A stretch of DNA of 64,000 nt, from assembly GCA_905221605.1 (NCBI GenBank), contig CAJNDS010002647.1, forward strand, positions 189,001-253,000, written 5' to 3'. A program made the translations under genes and the position numbers. The DNA is from Symbiodinium natans (Eukaryota > Sar > Dinophyceae > Suessiales > Symbiodiniaceae). A model generated the notes under the pieces. It was not told where the DNA came from and did no database searches. It was given only the letters and a program-made list of their open reading frames with translations. Positions 12,168 through 22,207 of the stretch are shown here, piece after piece; the first letter of the stretch is position 1; the number at the start of each line of letters is the position of its first letter.

Positions 12168-14886
12168 TCACGCGCGCATAATTTTGCATAGCAGTTGCGC
12201 GCGGAGCTTTTGAGGATCGCCCTCAACAGGGCAAGAGTTGTCGGTGGCCTGCCGGGCTTTGCTTTGGCAAGAACGACAGAAGGGCCATGTCACCACAAAG
12301 ACATTTTTGTGATCATGACCGCGCATGCCAGCCGGCTGTCAGCCGGCTGTCAGCCGGCTGTCAGCCGGCTGTCAGCTGGCTGTGCCTTCCAGAACTTGTC
12401 AAAAGGAACCTTCGCCTTTGCCGTGGCCTCTCTTACACGGTCCAAGATCCTTGCAAGGTGCAGGAAAGACGCCAGGGTGTGAGGCACCGGTCGCATCATC
12501 TAAGCGCATACTGAAAGGCCAAGGCCTATGTTGCGGCAAAGAAGCTGTGGCGGAAGTGTCTTGGCACGCGTGTAGAGTGTGCCACCTCCGTATCCAGCCC
12601 ACGCATCATTCCTGAGAGCAGCATCGCTACCAAGAGTCGAGCCTATGTCAAGCCTGATTCGCATTCGTGAAGAGTGCTGAGATGCCATGAGATGCCTGCA
12701 AAGCGGGCAAAGGTGAAGTGAAGACAGTTCTCCCGAGCATCTAAGGCTCATCGAACATCTACAAATCCTGACCAGGGAGTGCTGCGTCTCTAGCCAAGCA
12801 GCTTCCCCCTGTAGTAGATCAATACCTGGGGCACAAGCTGAAAGCTGTAGTGAGCAGTGTATATGTCTGTAGCGGCAGTGCAACCAGCAATTCTCTGCTA
12901 CGGTCTTTGCTTCGCAGCGCTTGCAACACATGCTCTGGCAGGCTATGCAGAGGTGCAAAGCCCAGCTCGGGATCGTCCTCGTCGGCATGATCCAGGACGA
13001 ACCAATCATCCTGTTAAAGTTCAGTTCTCAGTTCCAAAAAACGGGAGGGAGTGGCGACACATCAGGGTCCTCTTTGCCGAGCACACACTTACATGGAAGG
13101 CCCTTGTGTTCAAATGGGTCAGAATAGATCAGGACCCGAACGACTCCGACCGACCTGGTAGTTCAGGTACTCGTTTCCGCGATTCTCCAGCTTCCCAAAA
13201 GGCTTCGTCTGGACGAAGCCTCTGAGAGAAACGGCACCAAAGTCTAAAAAAACAATTGGGGGGGGAGAACGGCGCGATTGGCACATGCCCATCCGACGCA
13301 TGAAATATCTGAGGCTTCCAGGACACTTTGGACGGTCGATCGCGAGATGAACTCGCCATCCACCTCATTGATGCGCCTGAAAAGCCGGCAAAGATCGGAG
13401 GAGGGCCGGAGGGACTACCGCCTTACCCACGGGCACCGAAGTCTGAGCGCACTGCCAGTTGATTTTCCCGACAAGGCGACCTGGTGAATTTTCTTTTGGT
13501 GCCATTCCTGCATCAGCCCGCGTGCATCGTGGTGCATCGTGGTGCATCGTGAACGATGAACGGTAACGGAAGCCCGCAAAACAACTCCTTCGAAGAAGTG
13601 CACTTGGCAGTCGAAAGTGTCGAACAAAGGATTCAGACCTGAACAGTGCTGTCACGATGACTGAGTGCTACTGTGTGTGGCGTCTCACATTCGAATTCTC
13701 CAAAGGCACCGAATATTCCCAGCATCAGACGTTGTCTCAGGCCATCTCAGGCCCTTGCCCGCGGTGATGTACCATCTGCCCGTCATCTTGGCGACTTCGA
13801 AGTCATCCTGCGCAGGTCAGAATGTTTTTTACCTAGCGACAGCCAGCCCACGGCATTTTGACTGCGAACAAGACCGACACAATAACAGTTTTTTGCGCAT
13901 TTTTTGAGGCCAAGTGACTGACACTGCATCGGCTGGCGGTTCTGGGTAGCCTTGAGATCAGGCTTCACACCCCAGGAGCACTTGTCTGTATGAGGCAAGA
14001 CAGGCCGCTTAAGCTGCAAAGATAAGGGCAGGCTCGCATCACAGAGAAGATCACGGAATGCCAGTTGTTGCTGAAATCTTCAACACGGCACGTGCTTCTG
14101 ATGACCAGGAAAACTCCCCCACAAGGGTCTTTTGCCAGAGCGAGCCACGACCTTTGACGGGGTCCCACTTGGCGTCTCCAGGCACGGGGCCTGTGTCTGG
14201 ACGTTGGGGGACGCCTCAAGTTCAGCTCTCAACGATGTTTCAAAGGCTACAAGAATCTACAAGAGGTCGTCGCGGTACTCTCCAAGATCCCAGCAATGCT
14301 GCTTTTGCTAGCATGGCACACTTCTTGGCACTCAAAGCGCAGGCATTAAATTCCACAACGGTCTCGTTTTCGAAGTTGTTGCCGCAGTTTATCCTCAGCT
14401 ATTCGATCAGCATCCAACTCTTTGCAAGAAAGCCTTGACTCAGGGCTTCGAGACCTTCTCGCAAACGTGGGGAACCTGATTCCAGTCAGAACGACTGCAC
14501 CTGCATGAGCTTTGCCTGTGCCATGCTTCTGGCAGCTCGACTCGTCCGGACGCCCGGAGCAGGCTATAACGCAAGTCCTTACAAGAATGGCGAGTCAGCT
14601 CGCAGCTTCAACAAGGAAACTCTGTCAGTCACACATTCCGCATCCTGCATGGTCCTGCACCCTGTCTCAGCTCGGGACAGGTCGGCTGCGCAGCTCGGGT
14701 TCAGGATGCACTTGGCTAAAGGAAGCCTTACAGCGTCTCACAGCACCATCTATAAAATGAAGGCTGTGGCCTGAAAGTTGATGTCCTTGATTGTCCTTGG
14801 TCAGGTTGGTGCCAAGTGGCTGGCACTTGCTCAGCAAACAGGGCGCCACGGCCGCTAAGTTGTCGGTTGCCAATGCAACCCCAGGC
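12168..14886 (-). CDS. Violaxanthin de-epoxidase-like protein (lipocalin fold), 15 exons
   Basis: Member of the VDE/VDE-like family of thylakoid-lumen xanthophyll-cycle proteins; in dinoflagellates the likely substrate is diadinoxanthin. Exons: 14886-14821, 14726-14667, 14577-14530, 14393-14318, 14013-13951, 13807-13753, 13638-13588, 13480-13453, 13376-13327, 13219-13155, 13010-12957, 12825-12806, 12611-12546, 12449-12386 and 12248-12168 (stop TGA). The first five hold the cysteine-rich domain (PCLLSKCQ, NPSCAADL, CSGRPDESSCQ, CGNNFENETVVEFNACALS). Then comes the lipocalin core: GRWYITAGKG, LNPLFDTFDCQVHFFEG, GKINWQ, FISRSTVQS, GNEYLNYQDDWFVL, VLIYYRGNDAWAGYGG, LYTRAKTLPPQ and TDNSC. Joined length is 847 nt, open throughout. 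Introns start 3 GT, 7 GC and 4 GA, all ending AG. The glutamate-rich C-terminal domain of classical VDE is missing, which suggests a VDL/VDR-type relative. The transit-peptide exons were not found; a hydrophobic frame at about 14900-15190 is a possible source. Confidence 0.92.
12331..12385. repeat. 11-bp tandem repeat inside the last VDE-like intron
   Basis: Four exact copies of gccggctgtca plus a fifth, diverged copy. They occupy the 5' part of the 137-bp intron 12385-12249 of the VDE-like gene, directly after its GC donor. Confidence 0.9.
13521..13550. repeat. 10-bp tandem repeat inside a VDE-like intron
   Basis: Three copies of (c/g)gtgcatcgt in the GA-AG intron 13587-13481. On the minus strand it reads as repeated acgatgcacc. 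Confidence 0.85.
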
Positions 14887-15443
14887 CTGCCAAGTCAACA
14901 AATTGTCGGAACCGGATCTGCCAACCCAAGCGCTTTTGCGATGACATGAAGACGCACAAACATCGCAGTATTAGCCAAGGACTGCACGTGAAAAAGCAGA
15001 GCGCAGCAAAAAGCATGGCAAACGCCAGGGAGGGCAGCGTGGAAGGCTCCACCTGGTCAGTTTGCACAGCGTACAGTCGAGCACAGCTCCTGAGTCCTGC
15101 GGACAACAAAGCAAGCAAAGCCCTAAAACTGATGATCCGCATTGTCACATCCAAGCCACGTTGACAGGCGTTTGCTGGAAAGGCTTTTGCCAAGCTGGCA
15201 TCGGCGACGAATGTGAGCCTTTATCCGCGACAATCCTGCACGAAATCGCGTTGCCAAAGCAGATTGCAAGGGCTGTTCCCTGACACAAACTGAAGTAATC
15301 AGCCCAAAAACTGGAGCTGCAGGATGCAGGCCTCCTTGGGATGGACTCGATAGGTCGCGAAGCCTTCCAGCCGCTGAAACAAGCCTGGCGACTGCAGTAA
15401 AGCGCGTGCTCAACAACCATTGCCCTGCCTATGCTTTCCGCAG

Positions 15444-15664
15444 ACGTTCCACACTATTACGTGTGCAAGTTGCTGGCACCCGCATCGAAAAGCCCCACTA
15501 TTGAACTTCTCTCTGGGCTCCGGACTGGCAGGAGAGCAGAAAGCACGAAGAGGCCTCTTGCGCTGGAAACCAATTCCAAGCGCTTCAACTGGCTCACGAA
15601 GCAGTATGACCCCTGGAACACGACTTGGCAATTGGCCATCAAGTCGCATGACTCGACCCTACAG
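15444..15664 (+). CDS. Candidate plus-strand exon, unidentified
   Basis: An open stretch begins just after a pyrimidine-rich tract ending cttccgcag and stops at a textbook donor, cctacag|gtacac. It reads as a soluble peptide with segments such as YYVCKLLAPASKSP and FNWLTKQYDPWNTTW. No partner exons or family were recognised. It is on the strand opposite to all named genes, which lowers confidence. Confidence 0.3.
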
Positions 15665-16309
15665 GTACACTTCTGACTATCCTCCGTGGAAGGCAGGGGC
15701 CTAGAAGGCCGGCGCATGACAAACGGCGCGACTGAAAATGATTGGCCATGGCGACGAAGATTGTGTGTAGGCAATGCGCTCCAATGCGTGGTCGGGCTAG
15801 TTGATATATATAGCTTCAGGAAAACAAAAACGATGCATCTGGGGTTACCTGGGCAAAGAAGCATCTATTTCTTGTTCCGCTGACACAAGCCAAAATTTGG
15901 TTGCGGCAGTGACTACTTGCCACTTGCCCATGGGCACATCAGATTCCGCAGAACGTAGTCAAACTACAACCAGCGGCAGCCAATCTAGTTGAGCCTGATG
16001 CATGGCATTTTCGAGCAGCAGCAGCGTCGCTCGCCAAGCACCTTTGGAAAGCGGGATGTTTTCACATATTCCATATGGGCATATATGGGCCATGGGCCGT
16101 ACACTGCTTCAGTATGGGGCCCGGTTGGCCTTGAAGCCTTGCCTCGCCTGTGAACCAGAAGCGAGCCTTTTTTTGCAATGGCTCTGCAATGTTACAACGA
16201 TTCCGCAAGAAGTAAGCCTCCATCGCTTGCTGCAAGCTGGGCCGAAGCCAAGCCAGTCGCATCAGGTTCCTGACGGCGGGCATGCAAGGGTTCTGGGCAC
16301 GGCACGACA

Positions 16310-16435
16310 GAAGAGCAAGAAGAAACGGAAGAACAAGAACATGAAGAAGAATAAGAAGAAACACAACAAGAACAACAAAAGCAACAGCAACAGAAACAGC
16401 ACAGCAACAATAACAAAAGAAGAACCGCAACGTGC
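16310..16435. repeat. A-rich purine tract
   Basis: Imperfect aag/aac trinucleotide-like tract on the plus strand, encoding a K/N-rich low-complexity frame. Not treated as a gene. Confidence 0.7.
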
Positions 16436-16582
16436 GCCTCTTCGGCTGGAGCAGAAAAGAGTTGAACCTCAGATCACACAGGATCTCACACAGGCAGGGA
16501 CGCCTTACAGTCTGGGGCATTTTCGTTCGACATCGGCCGTTTGGAAGTTGAACCTCCCCACTGCCTGCCGGAAACATTTCTC

Positions 16583-16855
16583 TTAGTTGCAATCGTGTAT
16601 TCTTCCAAGGGTGCCTGGCAGAAACATCGTGAGACGAGAGGCCGCGAATGGCCACGGTCCAGCACGCTCAAAGGCGCGCGCAGCCGAGTTGAAGCAAATA
16701 CCTGCAGAGTCCAAGAAGTCAGGTTTCATGACGTTGTTCCCAAGATACCGTTCGAACAAATTCTCTGCTAGGCCGTGGCTGCAAACTCTAGGCCGGGTCT
16801 CTGCATTTTGTCTTGAAGCAAGCTTGACAACTTCAGCAGCTTCTGGCCTGAACAT
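16583..16855 (-). CDS. Unidentified candidate exon region
   Basis: Minus-strand frame with two protein-like parts: FRPEAAEVVKLASRQ near the upper end and AENLFERYLGNNVMKPDF in the middle. Possible splice sites separate them. No family was recognised. Confidence 0.3.
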   Translation of the reverse strand: MFRPEAAEVVKLASRQNAETRPRVCSHGLAENLFERYLGNNVMKPDFLDSAGICFNSAARAFERAGPWPFAASRLTMFLPGTLGRIHDCN

Positions 16856-16859
16856 GCCT

Positions 16860-19800
16860 GATTAGGCTCGCACCGCCAGTTGTAGCAAAAAGAGATGAGA
16901 AAAACTGGATAACTCAAGACTCAAGACACGACACATGACAGATGACGCCATGACGCCAGGCGACGATCGGCCCAGCTCTTGGATCGTTCACATGAAGCCA
17001 GCGCCTGAGAAAAATCCAAGCACCGATCTAAAACAGCGAGGTTTTCAGCGTGACTCTTCCCACAACTTCTTGTGCATAAGTTGATCTTCAGGCCCTGCAG
17101 AGACGACTACAAACATACTACAAGAAGACACTACAAAACACAGTTCCGCCTGCGTCCAAGCCCCTGCCGCAGAGCAAGCCTCGGGAGTCCCAACAACTCC
17201 ATCGGGCCACAATCTTCCCCATCAGGCAGCGTTTAGCGAAAAAGAAGGTGCCCGATGACACGAATGGTCTTAGCCTCCTCAAACAACAACATGCGCCAAC
17301 ATGTCTGAGCTGCAGCGGTGAACGAGGTTGCTGATGGAAGGTCAGTGCACAAGCTTTGCGTCTTCGTCATCTGAGCAGGGCAGGTCAAGCAAGTGAGCGT
17401 GCGGCCTATGGCAAGTTGCAGACGCATCGCGGAACCTCAAAACATACGACGAGTGCCCTGCCTGAGCCAGTGCTTGCTGCCAGTGTGTACGTAGCAGTGA
17501 TCTTCTAGAAGGCGCATCTAGCTCCCTAGGCGACACACTTTGTGCCAGAAGGTGCGGCATACCAGACAGATGGACACATCGGTCGAACCACATCTACTCA
17601 CTCGCTGCCAAGCAGCACGTGTCTCGTATAGAGCTCCTTGAGCAGCGCAACTGCTCTGCGCCAGCTTTCCTGGTCCATGCAGACGCTCGTTATGGAACAT
17701 CACTTTGTCAGCGGCCGATTCCTTGCTTATTTAGCAGGACTGCCTGCACCAGGGTGGTGAGTACAACATCGGAATGGATGTGGTTCACCTGCACCTCAAG
17801 GGAAGGCCGCAATCACTGCGACACCCGTTTCGCACTGTTACATATGAGAAGAGGCTGATGCCTGGAGTTGCTGCAGCGTATGAAGATGATGCACTGCAAG
17901 CTCCCAGCGCTGCCTGACGACATGCCCGTCCTCAAGTCTAGTGCTCGCCTAGGCCTGACGAATAACAGATACTCCAGCTAGTGGCACATGCATCTCAGCA
18001 ACGTGATCTCCATGAACACAAGCAGGACACGAAAGCACTGTAACTCCCACTAGGAAAGCACGTAGGGAAGGCGAGGGCCTCAAAAAACACCTGAAATGGC
18101 TTTCCGGAAGTCCAGATGCCGCATACAGCATCGCTTTGAATCAAGATTCCTTCTGCCAGGGGCTTTGGCTGCCAAACCCCGACATGTTCTCAACCCGAGT
18201 TCTCAATGCACAAGCGCGCTCTGTCGTTACACGGCCACCTCTTATCAGTAAACAACCGGACAGACCACACTATGACAAAGCCGCCCATGTGCAGCTTAGG
18301 TGCAGCTCTTTGCAAATCTGAAACAGGGATGTCTGACCTGAGTCAACATACAACACTGCACCCATGCACCGTGCACCACTAGGAACCAGTGGTAAATCTG
18401 AGCGCAGCACCGACAGCATCACCAGGTATGCCGGCATCTGTCACGCCGGGTCAAAACATGAAGTGGCCGGTGCTAGTATTGTAACATAATCTTCTCACTA
18501 ACACTGGCAGCAGTATGCAAGTGCCTACCAGGAGCAAAGCTGAAGTGGCAAAAAGCGGTTACTTGCGCATGGCCCTGTGCCAATGCGACTGACTTGCCTC
18601 TTCTCGCTGACGCGGCCACCAGGGCCCTGGCATATTCGGTGGGCAACGCGGTCTTAAGAACACAAATAGAAGATTTCCAACAAGAATCCTAAAGCGGCAG
18701 TGTTAGGCCTGTTGGGCAGGCGGCTCTGCTTCCAGAGTTGTTCGAGAAATCTCCAGAATATGTACATGTATACCTGTGCCGCTCGGCTGTTTGGCATTGC
18801 TTCTGTGAATGCCTGGCTGCAACCCATCCCATTCCTGTTGCAAATTGTGACGTCCGCAGTGTACGATTGCTTTCTGTACTTCAGAATGCTCCTGCTCCCA
18901 AGGATGAAGAGAGTCGCAACGTGTGCGAGAGCGTGGGAACATGCAATCCCGACTCTAGCAGCCTCGAGCTCTTGAACTGTTCAATTCTGGTGCCCGGCCT
19001 GCGCCAGTGCTTGGCTGATGCAGCTGCAGAGGCGATGGCGTTAAAGCCTTGGTATGCTCACGGCACTGTGGGGGGAATTGCCAATCTCAGGGCAATGCAT
19101 CCGACCCGTCTTCGACTGCACAACCAAAGGCAAAGGCATTCAACACGCTCCACGCCACGCTATTGCCCAAGGTGCTTGCTTACTACAGTGGTCTCCATAC
19201 CGGCCTGGAAACAGAGTGAGAGCGAGCGAGAGAAAGACAGAGAGAGAGAGAGGCAGGTCAGGTCAAGTCAAGTCAGTCACTCAGTCCAAGAGGAGATTAG
19301 TGACTAGGGGTGGCCTGCTCCATGCGTGCCAGCGCTTCTGCCACATGCCCCCAGCGTCCAGCACGGGCCCAGCGGGCCAGCTCCTCGTTCTGGCTCCACC
19401 TCTAGTGCTTCACAGACACAACTGTTTACAGACCTCCTCGGCTGCGGAATATCTTGGTCTTCTCCTCCTGCTTCTTGTTTGTGAGTCTTCTTCTGCTGCA
19501 CACTTCCTCTTCTGGGGCACGGAGAGTTCCCTCTAGGTCAATAGAGTCTATGACCCCCCGCTCTCACTCCTCCTCCCTCCTGTCCCACTCGTCAGGGCAT
19601 GCGGACCGAAGCCTCCGCACGCGAGCGTTCTTGTGAGCTCGGTGTGCCCGACCTCGCGGCTTGCGCCCCCCTGGGTAGTGGGCAGTGGGTGTGTTCGAAC
19701 CCCTGCTGCTGTGATGGCCGTGGCTGTGGTCGGGGTTGTGGCTTTCAGCTGCCAGCACTGCCACTTCTCTCACGCTTTCTTATTCTCGGCGGGATTGCTC

Positions 19801-21290
19801 CCCTGCGCGTCAGCGCGGCCGAAGTCTCGTGGTTGGGCCCACATGGTTGCAGGGCCGGCATCAGGTGAGACAGGATTGGCTGCATATTCTCAGCCCCGGC
19901 GAGAAGAACGAGCACAACAGCACGTGAGATATGTCCGTGTACTTCAATTCCTGCCCCTGAACCTGCCCCACCCCTGCAACTCCAAACACTCCATCGACCT
20001 TTCGCAAGTCCTCCCCAGCCCCAAGAACACCGACACCCTGCAACCCCGCCCTCCCCCTTGCCCTCAAATCTTGTCCTCAAACCCCCCTTTCAATAATGGC
20101 TTCGACTGATCCCTCTCTCTCTCTCTCCACACGCTTGGCCCCCCGAGAGGGAGCTGCCCCTCTTCTTCTTCTGCTGGGCTTGAGGGAGTGCCAGTGCCCT
20201 CCCCCGCGCACAGGGCGCGCCCGGTTGGTCTCAGGTCCTTTGTCATACTGGGCCAGGGCCAGTAGAGGCAGGAGGTGCAACCCTCCCTTATGTAAACTGA
20301 ATTCTAAGCACCCCTCGTTGCTCCATCCGCTGTTCGTCACTCGCCCTCCTCACCCCATACGATGTTGATTCCCGCGTTCAGCCGACTTGACAAGCTGCCC
20401 TGACCATTGCCCCCGAGCTCACTTATAGCTGCGGGTCGTTGACTGACCTAGCAACCCCTACTACTACATCCCCCGCCTGTACCGAAGACTCGAAACCCTG
20501 GCTCAACCTTCCGAAACCTTCCCCAAGGCCCCCGACCTGAATGCCTATTACGCCTTACCCTCTTATGCTCTCGCTGCTGTCAGGAAAAAGAGAAGTGCTG
20601 GCCGCTACTGACCAGTCCCCCTCAGTTCTCAGCTCTCGCTCTCTCTCTCTCTCTCTCTCTCGCTCGCTCTCTCTGGCTCTCTCTCTTTCTCTCTCTCGCA
20701 GTTTGGGCGGCTCGGTGTGTTCTCTTGCCAGTTGCTGGGTCCCAAGAGAAATCGCGAACTTAAAGTTCGGAAAGCCTTTTCGGTACATAAACAGCGAGTA
20801 GCTTGGAGGAACTACCAAAAATCAACCTCCCTTCCCGGTCTGGTCCCGCCAAGTGGCATGTGGAGCCTCGAGCTTTGGGTCCTGTCGGGCGTTTCAGGGG
20901 TTCCAACGCGCCGGCCTCTCTACATGTAAAAATCTAGCACAACCATGGGAAAATACTGCTCGTCATGCTGCTGTTCGTTCCGAAGCCCGCAATCCTTGCC
21001 GTCTGCGTGGAGGGTGAAGCCATGACGTGGCGCGGACGGCTCTCAGTGACTACCGGCAAGAGGCCGAAACGGGTTGTCGAGGTTTTCAGAAGTTGCAAAG
21101 TGAGTGAGATCGTGTGTCCGGAAGTTCTTTCAGCTGGCCGCAAGCCAAAAGGCTGCCGATGGACCTAAAGCTGGGCAACCAAGCTGAAGCACAACTGGGA
21201 CCACCACCTGAGATGTATCTGCATCCGCTCTCTGTACCACCCAACGTGTGTGATCGGTGCGAAAGGAAATGGAGAGATCCGTCTGACGCG
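16860..21290. other. Long stretch with no firm gene
   Basis: Only isolated hints: on the minus strand about 17795-17720 reads VNHIHSDVVLTTLVQAVLL directly after an AG and could be an exon. GA-rich sequence lies at 19209-19255 and a CT repeat at 20631-20698. A hydrophobic plus-strand frame at 18700-18975 lacks other support. Nothing else is claimed. Confidence 0.4.
20631..20698. repeat. CT dinucleotide repeat
   Basis: Imperfect (ct)n run with a few g interruptions. Confidence 0.9.
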
Positions 21291-21309
21291 CCTCTGTCAG
21301 GCCATTTAG

Positions 21310-21690
21310 TGCAGCGTTGCGCACACTTGCTGGCCAGTCCTGCAAGAAACTGTTCAAGAAACTGCATAACTGCTTGCAAATTGCTCACATGTCTCCAACA
21401 CTGAACTGTCAGTCCGGAAACCCAAAACCACAGTCAAGCAAACCACAGGGCAAAACACAGTCGCACCAGAGAAGACACTATTCTCACCAATTCCTTCATG
21501 ATACCTGGGGTGCTCAGCAAGCCCGAGGAGAAACTGATGTCGTGAGATCATGCAGGTATTTCACAGGAATGTGCAGCTTCTTGTGGCTGAGCTCCTGGAG
21601 GCTGGACGTGAGCACTTGGAGGGCGCGCTCGTCACCTTCTTTACTCGCCAGGGTGGCGCAACATCTACAACATGCGGATGTCATCCGAAT
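21310..21690 (-). CDS. Unidentified helical candidate exons
   Basis: About 21670-21540 on the minus strand reads LASKEGDERALQVLTSSLQE followed by LSHKKLHIPVKYLHDLTTS. About 21388-21315 reads SNLQAVMQFLEQFLAGLASK. Both are amphipathic helices, and both lie downstream of the cysteine peptidase gene in the same direction. The family is not recognised. Confidence 0.35.
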
Positions 21691-21823
21691 ACATTTTCAA
21701 TCCGCCGAGGCCTCGGGCCGAAGGTGTATAGGTTGTGAGAACAGGCACCCCCCTCCAAATCATCCCCCCACACCCAAACCCTTTTTCGGACCCCTTTTTT
21801 TGCCTCAAATGGGTACCCCCCCT

Positions 21824-21885
21824 TCAACCCTAAACCCCAAACCATAAACCATAAACCCGGAACCCTGAACCCCAAACCCAACCCT
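21824..21885. repeat. Degenerate telomere-like repeat (CCCTAAA type)
   Basis: A run of variants of ccctaaa, such as cctaaacccc, aaaccataaacc and aacccggaaccctgaacccc. TTTAGGG is the telomere unit known from dinoflagellates and plants; here it is interstitial and decayed. Confidence 0.65.
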
Positions 21886-22207
21886 TATTGTTTGGGGTCT
21901 AGCGACTTGGGCGCTGCGGAATCACCATGCTCACGCGGATGCGCTGGGCCGGGCCGAGGCGCGTCGCGTAGCGTTAAAATTAAAGGCCTCAACATGCGTC
22001 TCTCGATGATCGAGACGTTTCGAACGTCTGTTTTCATGTCTTGTCGACAGATGCTACACGGATGCTCTCAGCGCGGGCTCCTGACAAAGCCTCTGAGCAC
22101 TAAGCCAGCGCCGGTGAGAAGCACACAAAAGCGGAACGCAGATAGCATTGGCAGGGGGTACGTTCGAAGTGCGACCAACACGGGCCTATACGAGCCTGAG
22201 CCTAATC

